Assembly (NCBI RefSeq): GCF_042477335.2 | Contig: NC_091245.1 | Span: forward strand, 228,655,501-228,719,500 | Length of the DNA stretch: 64,000 bases | Direction: 5' to 3' | DNA from: Ovis canadensis | Taxonomy: Eukaryota; Chordata; Mammalia; Artiodactyla; Bovidae | Part shown: positions 46,753-58,121 of the stretch, piece by piece | How the letters are laid out: every line of letters starts with the position of its first letter | Numbering within the stretch: position 1 is the stretch's first letter | Position numbers and translations under genes: made by a program | The notes under the pieces: generated by a model | Database searches by the model: none | What the model was told of the DNA's origin: nothing | The model's input: only the letters and a program-made list of their open reading frames with translations

Positions 46753-47019
46753 AATGCAATGGCACCCCACTCCAGTACTCTTGCCTGGGAAATCCCACGG
46801 ATGGAGGAGCCTGGTGGGCTGCAGTCCATGGGATCGCTAAGAGTCGGACATGACTGAGGGAAATCACTTTCACTTTTCACTTTCATGCATTGGAGAAGGA
46901 AATGGCAACCCACTCCAGTATTCTTGCTTGGAGAATCCCAGGGATGGCAAAGCCTGGCGGGCTGCCCTCTATGGGGTCACACAGAATCGGACTGAAGTGA
47001 CTTAGCAGCAGTAGCAGCA
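46753..47019 (+). mobile_element. Bov-A2 dimeric SINE
   Basis: Two Bov-A units in sense orientation joined by the 'cttttcactttcatgcattgg' linker, ending in 'cttagcagcagtagcagcag'. It inserted in a G-rich site; the similar G-rich sequences on both sides (46735-46750 and 47020-47035) look like its target-site duplication. Confidence 0.92.
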
Positions 47020-47044
47020 GGGGCGGGGGTGAGGGGTGATGGGG
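47020..47044 (+). other. Potential G-quadruplex motif
   Basis: Four G-runs (4, 5, 4 and 4 G) separated by spacers C, TGA and TGAT, immediately after the Bov-A2 CAG end. This meets the usual G4 pattern of four runs with short loops. Confidence 0.75.
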
Positions 47045-47275
47045 CTTGAGGAAAGGGCCACAAGAAAATTCTAGGGTAATGGAAATTGTCTGTCTCTTTG
47101 TTGTGGCATAGTTTCATAGTATACAACTGTCAAAACCTGCCAAATTGTACAATTTCAATGGATAGTACAAGGAATAAAGGATATAAAAAGAATAAATTAC
47201 ATCTGGATAAAGTTGACCTGAATAATAAATGTCACAGAAAAATGTCTAGAATAACACACAGAATATAAATAAAAC

Positions 47276-48434
47276 TGATCAAGACTTTAGACATGCTTCT
47301 AGCTAACAATCAAGTTCAGCTCTATTCTGTACTTCTCTAAAACACAGAAATATGATTTTTACCAGCACAAATTAAGTTAAAACTAGCATCTTACAAAGGC
47401 TTGTAGAACCAGGATGTCATCTAAGACAAGATGAAAAGTCTGTGTTTTTATAAACCTGACACTATGGGGAATAAAACAAGGAAATAAAGTTGGAGGTGCC
47501 TGTCTCTTTACAGAAAATAAAATGGGCTATGGCATGAGGAGTTGTCAGGAATATTACAGTTATTGATGGTTCAACCTGAAAAATTTTATGGAATCAGATG
47601 TTAAAACTCTTCTCAAAACTATTAAATGAAACTAGCATAAAGGATACTCTGAGTATTTTCCTTGTACTTCATAAAACCCTCCACCCCACATCAAAATTTT
47701 AAAGTCCACATTATAATTAATTATACCTACAGACTGTTGGCACATGCAAGAAGGTCATAGGAAAGCCTTTATGTCTCACATAAAACACCATCACAGGATT
47801 ACAACACACTATCACATTCATTTCATTTTACCACAAGCCTGACAAAATAGTCAAATTCATTGAATTAAAACTCAATTATCTTCCTCCTTTAACCATCACA
47901 GCCTGCTTCACAAACTCCACGTTCAATAATGGCTATATTTCATTATCCTCTTCTAGTCCATTACTCAATACACTAACTAGCCCTAAGTTTAGTGTCTTTT
48001 ATGTGATGTTTCTCACTCCTCCTGAGTTATTCAAGGGAATAGAAAGAGATTGGAGAGGTCTAGAAGATAGTAGAAGTGAGCAATAGAGAAGAGCACAGGA
48101 TCCCCATCATTCCACTGACACCTAGCATCGCACCACAGAGCAACCTGCAACTATGTTTTCGCTTGTCCAGTTAACTCTATCAACATTGTTCCTTGGGGAT
48201 GATCAACCCCTTTCAGGCTTAGGCTCTCTAGAGTTGACACCATTATGCCCAGACATTCACCTCAAAGTTCAAGTCCATGCTGCAGTGACTCCAAGCTTTT
48301 GTTTGGAGTCCAAAGACATCACACTAGAATGAGCCACAAGCTAATTTTACTATCAGCAGTTTTATTTCAGGAGCCTCACTGTCCTTTGCAACTGAGTCTT
48401 GTTCAGAAAAACTAGTCCAGCATTTACAGTTCTT
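47276..48434. other. No recognised feature
   Basis: Mixed sequence without a confident repeat or exon. 47760-47900 has faint MIR-like order, not callable. Confidence 0.4.
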
Positions 48435-48585
48435 CCTAGCTTCATCCACACAGGATTTGAACAATTTTCATGAATTTGAGCAAACTCCAGACAGTGGAGG
48501 ACAGGGAAGCCTGGTGTTCTGCAGGCCATGGAGTTGCAAAGCATTAGATAAGACTTAGTGATTAACCACCACCACCTAGCTTCAT
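48435..48585 (+). mobile_element. BovB 3' terminus, 0.12 kb, with 11-bp TSD
   Basis: Sense BovB end from about 48455 ('catgaatttgagcaaactcc') to 48574 ('gattaaccaccaccac'), an older tail type. Flanked by cctagcttcat at 48435-48445 and 48575-48585. Confidence 0.88.
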
Positions 48586-48736
48586 ATCCTGGGAAGCCAT
48601 GTCCTCCTTTCCATAAGGCACAGTGATCCTGTTGCAGGATAATCCATCTCCTCTCTGAAGCCTCTGCATACCAGAAATTTCATGGAAAGAATAGCCTTGA
48701 AGGGCAAAAATATGTTTTGCTAAACCCTCACCACCC

Positions 48737-49497
48737 TTTTGGCAGAAAGGGAAGAGGAACTAATAAGCCTTTTGATGAAAGTGAAAGAGGAGAGTGAAAA
48801 AGTTGGCTTAAAGGTCAACATTCAGAAAACAAAGATCATGGCATCCAGTCCCATCACTTCATGGGAAATAGATGGGGAAACAGTGGAAACAGTGTCAGAC
48901 TTTATTTTGGGGGGCTCCAAACTCACTGCAGATGGTGATTGCGGCCATGAAATTAAAAGACCCTTACTCCTTGGAAGAAAAGTTATGACCAACCTAGATA
49001 GTATATTCAAAAGCAGAGACATTACTTTGCTGACTAAGGTCCGTCTAGTCAAGGCTATGGTTTTTCCTGTGGTCATATATGGATGTGAGAGTTAGACTGT
49101 GAAGAAGGCTGAGCGCTGAAGAATTGATGCTTTTGAACTGTAGTGTTGGAGAAGACTCTTGAGAGTCCCTTGAACTGCAAGGAGATCCAACCAGTCCATT
49201 CTGAAGGAGATCAGCCCTGGGATTTCTTTGGAAGGAATGATGCTAAAGCTGAAACTCCAGTACTTTGGCCACCTCATGAGAAGAGTTGACTTTTTGGAAG
49301 AGACTCTGATGCTGGGAGGGATTGGGGGCAGGAGGAGAAGGGGACGACAGAGGAAGAGATGGCTGGATGGCATCACTGACTCGATGGACATGAGTCTGAG
49401 TGAACTCTGGGAGTTGGTGATGAACAGGGAGGCCTGGATTGCTGTGATTCATGGGGTCGCAGAGAGTCAGACATGACTGAGTGATTGACATGAACTG
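48737..49497 (+). mobile_element. BovB LINE, 0.76 kb, 5'-truncated
   Basis: Starts just after the YADD position (frame 48739: [20 protein letters not shown]) and continues through [14 protein letters not shown] to a stop at 49094. The C-terminal frame 49228-49476 holds [18 protein letters not shown]. Ends 'cagacatgactgagtgattg' plus a degenerate tail. A second BovB follows at once. Confidence 0.92.
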
Positions 49498-49792
49498 AAC
49501 CACTAGAAATCAACCTTCTATATTCATTGGAAGGACTGATACTGAAGCTCCAATACTCTGGCCACCTGATGTGAAGAACTGCCTCATTGGAAAGGACCCT
49601 GATGCTGGGAAAGATTGAAGACAGAAGGAGAAGGGAACAACAGAGGATGAGATGGTTGGGGATGGCATCACCGACTCAATCTGAGCAAATTCCAGGAGAT
49701 GGTGAAGGGCAAGAAAGCTTAGTATGCTGAGTCCATGGGGTTGCAAAGAGTTGGACACAACTTAGTAGCTGTACAACAACAACCACTAGAAA
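49498..49792 (+). mobile_element. BovB 3' end inserted beside another BovB, 12-bp TSD
   Basis: Sense BovB terminal 270 bp (49510-49780) with the older tail 'gtagctgtacaacaacaac'. The perfect direct repeat aaccactagaaa at 49498-49509 and 49781-49792 shows a separate insertion next to the 3' end of the copy at 48737. Confidence 0.93.
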
Positions 49793-51367
49793 ATGTGTAT
49801 CCCCATAAAAAAATTGCTGCTGATGCCCTAGTCATAGCTCCTGGCTGTTACCATTTCTGGGAAAACCCTCCTTCCACCCAAGTACAAACACTTTGCCTGA
49901 GAGCTTTTTCTGGACACTTGTACACTCTGCCTAACACTGAACAGACCAGAAATACTGATGAGTTACCCACAAATGAGGTACTCAAAGGAATGTTCTATAC
50001 TATTTCCAGAGCTCCCCCACAGGCTGGGGCTCCACTTGCCTACCATGATCAATTGCTTGATCAATAACTTTCAATGACTTGCTTTCTTTACCAAAGTTCT
50101 CTGAGATCATCTCCCAGCAAACGACTTGCACCCAAATCCTTCTTTCAGAGCTTACTTCTAGAAGAACACAAACTAAGATGCCCAGTTCCTAGTTCAGCAT
50201 AACCAAGAGGATCCAGGCTGGAGAGCAGTCAGGAACAATGTCAGGCATACAATCTCAGAACACTTCAGAAGAGCACAAAAACCAAGCAGGGAAGGTACAG
50301 GGAAGCAAAACTTGGCAGGTGGTCAACAATCTCTGCTCATAATTGGAGGAGTTAAGAGAAGGCAGAACACAGAGGTAGCACTGGGGAAAGAATCCATACA
50401 TAGATGATATGGGCTGTTAGCACTATCTCTGAGTATCAGGCAGAGGGAAGCCCCGGGTAAGAATGCACAGGATCCTTAATCCTGAACTTTTGTGCTTTTT
50501 AGAGCATTAGTAATGAGACACCTCCACAGCAGGAGGAAGAACTCAGACATGGAGACTGGAATTGCTCCTCTGTATTACCAAAGTGTGCTCACTCACAGGG
50601 TCCCAGGAGGCCTTTGACAGCAAATCTTATCTTTCCAGTAAGATTACACATTTAAACAGATTCTTTGTACTGAGTACTCAGCAAAATTAAACCAGACATA
50701 TAGGGCTACCCATGTACATCAACAAATAAATCTCAAATAACAGCAACTGTACTGCTTTATCATTTACAGATGATTACATACATTGTTTAAATATCACAGC
50801 CATTTTGCATGGTCAATAGGAAAAAGTGTCTTTTTTCCATTCTCGGTGTTGTATACACAGTGTCTGTGAGTTTATACATGGGTGCGTTGAATTACTATGG
50901 ACAAATGGAATCACTCAACCACTGGAATCTCAGTGAAGTCTGGTAGTCAATTCCAGCCTAAATTATAAATGTTAATATTCCCTCAACTGACTCTCCACAA
51001 TCCCAATTTCTGGATTCAAATCTCCAGCTCAGAATAAAAGGTAATATAAAGGTAACCATACTTTTAGAATTTTAAAAAGAGAGCAAGTTTTTCCCTTTTC
51101 ACTCCTTCTGCTTTCTCTTGAAAGATGGAGCTTATTTTGTCAAACAAACAGACAAGTTTTTCTTTACAAAAATTCTGTTGAATTTGTTTTTCTATTCCAG
51201 GATATTTCAATCACTAAGTATGTTTTATTTGATCAGCACATTGGTAAGTATAAAAGTCTAATCTTGACAATTTCATAGTTTGGAAAAACTGATACATCTG
51301 AAAACTAAAAGGAAGGTTGGATCTGCTGTTTAAATGATATGTAAACAATTGCTTTATCTTCCTACAG
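49793..51367. other. No recognised feature
   Basis: About 1.6 kb with no confident repeat. A 110-codon plus-strand frame (49735-50067) begins inside the BovB and has no known domain; treated as chance. Part of 49800-50500 has an old-repeat feel (moderate GC) without identification. Confidence 0.4.
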
Positions 51368-51495
51368 GGAGAAGGAAATGGCAATCCACTCCAGTACTAT
51401 TGCCTGGAAAATCCCATAGACAGAGGAGCCTGGTAGGCTACAGTCTATGGGGTTGCAAAGAGTCAGACATGACTGAGCGACTTCCCTTTCACTAA
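51368..51495 (+). mobile_element. Bov-A/Bov-tA SINE, 5'-truncated
   Basis: Sense copy lacking the tRNA head. From 'ggagaaggaaatggcaatcc' to 'catgactgagcgacttccc'. Confidence 0.9.
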
Positions 51496-52279
51496 GCAAC
51501 AAATATTATCACAAATTTACATCACTATTTTAAGCTTCTAACCCTGATTCTAGAAAATTATACTTCAGTATCTGTTGATTATTCACTATAGGAAAAGAAC
51601 TGAGTTATTTTCATCATCTGGGGTGGGGTTGGGAGAGTAAAAAATGAATATACATAATATTTGACTTAGAGAAAAAAAATGAACCAGACAAAATTGAGTA
51701 ATTTTGTCAAGTTCTTTTACCTTTCTAATGCTATTATCTAGATAAAATTAAGATAATAACATCCACAGGTTTTTAATGAGAGTTTAAAAAATGATTCTTA
51801 AATGTTTAGCATTGAGCCTGACACAGTATGTGTCTTAGTATTTAGTAAAGAACGGTTTTTAAAATAAAACAATTAAGACATAAATATGAAGTGGAAAATG
51901 AAATTCTACAGGATTCACCAAAAAAAAAAAAAATTATCCTCCCTCATTCTACCTTTAAACTCTGTGTTTGGAGTCATACTTTACTGTTCTTTTTGGTAAG
52001 GTCTTGGCCTATCTCTAAATCCAGTCAATCTTAGATCAGTTCTTAAGTCCTCTGGTTGCATTTAGTTACAAAATGCTACTCCCATATCAATACTAAAAAA
52101 TGTATTAGTCCTGTGTAATGGTCAAAATTCCAACCTTCACTTACAGTTAACCTCTTCTGCAATTTGGGCCAGCTTTGGCGGAAGTCTGCAGGGGCAAACT
52201 GCTCTCCCTGGAGCTTACCCTCCTCCCTTCACCCAGAGATTTCTAGCCATGGTTTCTGAGCCTGTCTTTAGCCCAGGAA
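51496..52279. other. No recognised feature
   Basis: AT-rich, with an A-run near 51921-51933. 52150-52250 is more GC-balanced and might be the start of the LTR that follows. Confidence 0.4.
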
Positions 52280-52675
52280 GTCAGAATGAGGTCATTCAGT
52301 TGGGCCTAATCCAGGAGGACAGGTGTCCTTATAAGAAAAGGACAAATTTAGACCTAGACACACACACATACACACACACACAGAGACAGAGACACAGACA
52401 GACACACACACCCACCCAATCCCCTTCCATGTAAAGATGAAAGCAGAGAGGGAATGATGCTTCCACAAGCCAGGGAATACCAGACTGCCAAAGTACCAGA
52501 AACTGGGGGAGGTGCCCCAAACAGATTTTCCCCCTCATTGTCCTCAGAAGGAAGCAACCCTGCCAGTACCTTCATCTCAAGCTTCCAGGCTCTGAAGCTA
52601 TGAGACAAAAGGTTTCCATTGCTTTAAGCCATTCGGTTTGTGATACTTTGTGATGGTAACCCCAGCAAACTATAT
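52280..52675 (+). mobile_element. MLT1-type LTR with an expanded CA tract
   Basis: MaLR LTR in sense orientation: 'aatgaggtcattcagttggg' (52286), 'ggtgtccttataagaaaagg' (52322), 'ccatgtaaagatgaaagc' zone, 'tcaagcttccaggctctgaag' zone, and the end 'gctttaagccattcggtttgtg', 'taaccccagcaaac'. Positions 52358-52415 hold an imperfect CA/GACA repeat. Confidence 0.8.
52358..52415. repeat. Imperfect (CA)n/(GACA)n microsatellite
   Basis: Alternating CACACA and GAGACA/GACAGACA units inside the LTR. Likely length-variable. Confidence 0.88.
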
Positions 52676-54584
52676 ATTTTGCTATATATGTGTATACACA
52701 CTGGTTTATATAGTTATATGTATTATAGATTATGTATATAAAATGAAACAAACTGCTTTCAATTATTTGAATATTTATTTTTCTACATAGCCTATGTAGA
52801 AATTATTATTACCACAATTTTTCAAATTGTTTCGTTCAATACTTTTCATTGTAAAGAAAGAATAACCAATTCAGGAGGAATTTATTTTCTCATTCATCAC
52901 TTTTTAAATCAAAGTTTTCAATTTCAAGATAAGTTGTAATTTAAAATGGGAGGATCAGATATTAAAATTTGATTGCCAACTTGATGCAATACCATCAAAT
53001 GCTTCTAACCCTATGTTTAAGAAGCAATTCTTGAAGTTTATGGTTTAGAGATTTAAATTTTCCCTGGGCATCTAGAGTTACCCGGTCTATATTAAGAGAA
53101 ACAGAACTGAGAGTAATGAAATTAGCAATTCCTCATTTTATTTCCAAGAGCAACAGAGTTGAAATAATTTTTTTCCCTTTTATTCAAGCATTCCCTGCTA
53201 AGAGAGTGAATATCTTCTAAATATGAGGAAGCGAGACAAGTGAGGTTTAATAGGGTTCTGGATAGCCCAGATGCATCTTGCTTCTTACCAAACCCTAATC
53301 TCAGATTAGGCATTCTAGAAGATGCCTTATTGAAAGACAGTTGTACTTAACTTCTCTGAAGTAACATCAGCCATTTATTTCTCCTCACTTTAGCATATGC
53401 TATTTTCCCAAGACAGACAAAGAATTAACTTCTTACTCATTTAGACATCCACTCTAATTGTTTTGAACTTTCTTGGCCAAATGGAGGAATCATTTTTCTG
53501 GTCTTAAAATAAAACAGTAGCATTGCTTTTCCCACCCAAAAGAAAGTTAATTCTGACCACAAAAGACTGCATTTCAGTTCAGGGCAATGTGCGAATTAAT
53601 TAGTGTGAGAAGAAAAAAATCCTCACATACCTTTCATCTTGGTTCTTTCAAACAATGACTGCTTTTGTTCAGTGCTTAAAAAAAGGAGACACATTTTTCA
53701 GGCACCATTGGCACCGAGAAGGCTAGGGAGCATTACTTCTCAGAGGGATTTCTATATTTGATTTAATAACTTTCTCAAAACATCTATTGTAATTTGAATT
53801 TTCATCCAACCAAAACTTAAATTACAATTAAAAACCTGTTTTGATAAAATCAATAGTGAAACTTAACAGAAGTCCTTCAGGCTCTCCTAAGACCAGCCCA
53901 GTCTCATTAAGGCAATCAATTCCTAGTGTTTATTTTTTTCCATTTTCTTTTGTTTTGTTTTTAATACATATGGCCGGCCGGCAGAAACAAAAAAAAATAT
54001 GATTGGAGAGCAAGCATAAAGAAAGTAATAAAATGAAGCAAGAAAAATTAGGATTAATATTATCTAAAAGACCTTAGCAATTCTCAAGATAGCATGTAAT
54101 TCTCAAACAATGTCTCAGAAACACAGAACTCTCAAAAAGCTTTGGTCTTCTGGAAGCTCCTGACAAGGTTCAAATTTTGTCAAACTAATCATTTCTGTGT
54201 GAAATTATTTCAGGCTACCTTAAAAAACAACTTTGGGGTATGGTACATGAGTGGGGATTCATCTTGTATTACCTTGAAGACTCCAAGAAGACTCTAAACC
54301 AGGGCCTTGGAGGTTCCTGCTTTACCCAAAACTTACTTGTCCTCGCCCTTGGAGAACACTGAGTCTCATGTGCTAACCAGGCTATTTAAAGGGCTCCACC
54401 CAGGGTTCTACCAGTTTCAGCTGAGTACATGCATGATTTAATCATTACTTACATCAATCACCCAAATTTCAGTTGCTCTTTCATGGAGCCACTGTAATTC
54501 TATAGCAAATAATGTTTCCTAAGTGAAGTTAAGAAACACTTGGCTGTTTATAACCTGTTATTCATAACTCGTGCTACCTACCAC
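52676..54584. other. Longest repeat-poor island
   Basis: After a short AT-rich stretch (52676-52760), roughly 52950-54540 shows no repeat I recognise. It contains a perfect 7-bp inverted repeat with TAATC/GATTA arms at 53294-53310, a gcgaattaattag motif near 53591, and a GGCCGGCC site at 53972. No long open frame or splice-flanked exon was recognised. Function unknown. Confidence 0.45.
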
Positions 54585-54888
54585 AGATAGTAGAATGCTG
54601 CTGCTGTTGCTGCTAAGTCACTTCAGTACTGCCCGACTCAGTGCGACCCCCATAGACAGCCTCCTACTAGGCTCCTCTGTCCCTGGGATTCTCCAGGCAA
54701 GAACACTGGAGTGGGTTGCCATTTCCTGCTCCAATGCCTGAAAGTGAAAAGTCAAAGTGAAGTTGCTCAGTTGTGTCGGACTCTTAGCGACCTCATGGAC
54801 TGCAGCCTAACAGGCTCCTCCATCCATGGGATTTTCCAGGCAAGAGTACTGGAGTGGGGTGCCATTGCCTTCTCCGAGATAGTAGAAT
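54585..54888 (-). mobile_element. Bov-A2 dimeric SINE with 12-bp TSD
   Basis: Reverse-oriented dimer, 54597-54876, starting with the (CTG)n end 'ctgctgctgttgctgctaag'. The two Bov-A units are joined by 'gcctgaaagtgaaaagtc'. Perfect repeat agatagtagaat at 54585-54596 and 54877-54888. Confidence 0.95.
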
Positions 54889-54894
54889 AGTTGC

Positions 54895-55075
54895 TCCTAA
54901 TATTTGCAGCAATTGGAATCACCTGGGAAGCCTTTAAAACTCCCAGTGCTCAGATTGCACCCCCTGCCAAATAAGCCAGCATGCCTAGGACAGGGAGACA
55001 AGCCAGAACAAGACAAATCAGGATTTTTTTTTAATCTACTGGTGATTCCAATGGAGCCCAGACCTTTGAAACCAA
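54895..55075 (+). mobile_element. MER5-type hAT DNA transposon remnant
   Basis: Follows the non-autonomous MER5 layout: 'ggaatcacctgggaagcc' near 54915 and, 130 bp on, the inverse-type 'ctactggtgattccaatgg' near 55037, with a GC-rich centre. No transposase is encoded; this family was moved by hAT-Charlie transposases. Confidence 0.7.
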
Positions 55076-56071
55076 GGAAGCAGAATGATAAAGGAAATTA
55101 ACGGCAGAAACAGAGACAAGGGTTAAGGAAGAACCCTTAGGCCCAAGTATTTGGATATGTTTCCTTTTGAAATGGTGCATGAACACACATTAAGAATATG
55201 AAGCTGGCATGTATGCCCATTGAGAGCTCAATGCCTATTTATAACTCTATAGGAGTTGACCATAAATACACAGTGCTTGGGCACATTTATTAGTGTGTCA
55301 AAATGCTACAAGGGATATAAAAGGGATTGATTGGTAAATCAATAAATGAATGACCTAGAATAAATGACCTTGCACACTTTAAGTATTTTGTTCAAAAAGT
55401 TGCAGCAGCCATTAAGAACAACTAATATTGTTTACACCTCTTCAGCTCTCTTCAAAGAAAACATAGAGACCTTAGAAAAGAGCATGGCTTCCATCAATTA
55501 GACTGATTTCCAAATATAACTAGAGGTGATGCTAGGTTTCAGAAAATACAGGGGAGAAAACAGAGAGAGGAATTACATCCAGAAAAATGTTCTGGTCCTC
55601 TTTGGGTACTATCTCAGGAACTATCTTGCTTCTTTATAAGAAATGGCAGGAAACTCAGTATACATGACCACCAACTAAACTTAATAGACTAATCTGCCAT
55701 GTGATTTGAGGGTGCAGCAGAAAAGCAAATCAGACAAATAATAAAGTCATAGTAAAAGAATAAAGCTGAAATGAAAATCCCATGCAAGATCTCACACTGT
55801 AGGTTACCAATTTAATATTGCAAATTGATGTATAAAGTCTTCAGGATTAGTGATCTACTTAACAAATGTTGGCCTGCACTGAGATAACAAGCTCTGACTG
55901 TGCCCTCGTATTAGCATGCTCTGACACATTCACTTTGCTTCCCAGTCTCCCATCACACAGACAACAAAGTTCCCATGCCAAGTCTGGAGGCCCCTCCACT
56001 TTGGGTGTCTTTTAGACCACATGAACAACCCTTCTCACCCTGGGAAAGCCGCTAGGCCATGCAGGTATGAC
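55076..56071. other. No recognised feature
   Basis: AT-rich single-copy-looking sequence without recognised repeat or exon. Confidence 0.4.
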
Positions 56072-58121
56072 CTAAATCAAATACAGTGATTATACAGTGG
56101 AAGTGACAAAGAAATTTCAGGGATCAGATCTGATAGAGTGCCTGAAGAACTATAGACACAGGTTCGTAACATTGTACAGGAGGCAATGACCAAAACCATC
56201 CCCAAGAGAAAGAAGTGCAAAAAGGTTATCTGAGGAGGCCTTAAAAACTGAGAAAAGAAGAAAAGCAAAAGGTAAAGGAGAATAGGAAAGATATACTCAT
56301 CTGAATGCAGAGTTCCAAACAATAGCAAGGAGAGACAAGAAAGCCCTCCTGTGTGAACAATGAAAGAAATAGAGGAAAACAATAAAATGAGAAAGACTAG
56401 AGATCTCTTCAAGAAAATTAGAGCTACCAAGGGAACATTTCGTGCAAAGATTGACAATAAAGAACAGAAGAGGTATGGACCTAACAGAAGCAGAAGTTCT
56501 TAAGAAGGAATGGCAAGAATACACAGAAGAATTGTACAAAATAGGTGTTAATGACTTGGATAACCACAATGATGTGATCACTCAGTAGTATAGCCAGACA
56601 TCCTGGAGTGCAAAGTCAAGTGGGCCTTAGAAAGCATCACTACGAACAAAGCTAGTGGAGGTGATGGGATTTCAGCTGAGCTATTTCAAATCCTAAAAGA
56701 TAATGCTGTTAAAGTGCTTCACTCAATATACCAGCAAATTGGAACACTCAGCAGTGGCCACAGGACTGGAAAAAGTCAGTTTTCATTCCAATCTCAAAGA
56801 AGAGAAGTGCCAGAAATGTTCAAACTACCACACAACTGTGCTCATTCTAAATACTAGCAATGTAACGCTCAAATCCTTCAATCTATGCTTCAACAGTATT
56901 TAATCCAAGAACTTCCGAATGTATAAGCTGGATCTAGAAAAGGCAGAGGAACCAGAGATCAAATTGCCAAGATCTGTTGGATCATCAAAAAAGCAAGAAA
57001 GTTCCAGAAAAAACATCTACTTCTGCTTTATTGACTACACTAAAGCCTTTGACTGTGTGGATCACAACAAGTTGAAATTTTTTTTTGAAAATTCTGAAAG
57101 AGATGGGAATACCAGACCACCTTACCTGCCTCATTAGAAACCTGTATGCAAGTCAAGAAGCAACAGTTAGAACAAGACATCGGACAGTGGACTGGTTCAA
57201 AATTTGGAAAGGAGTGCATCAAGGCTGTATATTATCACCTTGATTATTTAACTTATATGCAGACTACATCATGCAAAATGCCAAGCTGGGTGAATCACAA
57301 GCTGAATCAAGATTGCCAGGAGAAATATCAATAATCTCAAATATGCAGATGACACCACTCTAATGGCAGAAAGCAAAGAAAAACCAAAGAGCCTCTTGAT
57401 GGAGTTGAAAGAGGAGAGTGAAAAACCTGGCTTAAAACTCAACATTCAGAAAACTAAGATCATAGCATGTGGTCTCCTCACTTCACAACAAATAGAAAGG
57501 AAAAAATGGAAACAAAGACAGATTTTATTTTCTTGGGCTCCAAAAATCACTGAAAACGGTGACTGCAGCCTTGAAGGTAAAAGGTGCTTGCTCCTTGGAA
57601 GAAAAGCTGTGACAAATCTAGACAGCATATTAAAAAAGCAGAGACATCACTTTGTGAACAAAGGTCCACATAGGCCAAGCTATAGTTTTTCCAGTGGTCA
57701 TGTATGAGAGTTGTACGATGAAAAAAGCTGAGCGCCGAAAAATCGATGCTTTTGAACTGTGGTGTTGGAGACAATTCTTGAGAGTCCCTTGGACAGCAAG
57801 GAGATCAAACCAGTCAATTCTAAAGGAAAAAAAAAACCTGAATGTTCATTGGAAAGACTAATGCTAAAGCTGAAGCTTCAGTACTTTGGCCACCTAATGC
57901 AAAGAGCTGAATCATTAGAAAAGACCCTGATGCTCGGAAAGATTGAGGGCAGGAGGAGAAGGGGGCAACAGAGAATGAGATGGTTGAATGGCATCATCAA
58001 CTCAAGGGACATGAGTTTGAGGAAACTCTTGGAGATAATGAAGGACAGGGAAGCCTGGCGAACTGTACTTCATGGGGTCACAAGGAGTTGGGTACAACTG
58101 GGTTATTGAGCAACAGCAATA
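56072..58121 (+). mobile_element. BovB LINE, 2.05 kb, longest copy here, decayed
   Basis: Starts in the region between endonuclease and RT and runs to the 3' end ('gggttattgagcaacagcaa', an older tail type). RT motifs in order: FCFIDYTKAFDCVDHN (in 56919-57137), then a run of T inserted at about 57077-57086 breaking the frame, then the YADD codons at 57342-57353, then LKLNIQKTKI (57363-57707), then the C-terminal [16 protein letters not shown] (57759-58109). Several frameshifts and an A-run at 57826-57835. No TSD found. Confidence 0.93.

Larger units (their letters stand above)
46600..47275 (+). mobile_element. Old L1/HAL1 3' end split by a Bov-A2
   Basis: Left part 46600-46752: 'tgactccataaaattctagaaaatcccaactaatct' order, then 'cagtgtttgcctagggctgggg'. 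Right part 47020-47275: 'gggtaatggaaattgtctgtctc', 'catagtttcatagtatacaactgtcaaaacctgcc' order. Together they follow an old L1 3' end. Confidence 0.6.

Noticed and set aside
49735..50067. 110-codon plus-strand open frame
   Set aside because: It starts inside a BovB tail and continues into unassigned sequence; no recognisable domain or conserved composition.
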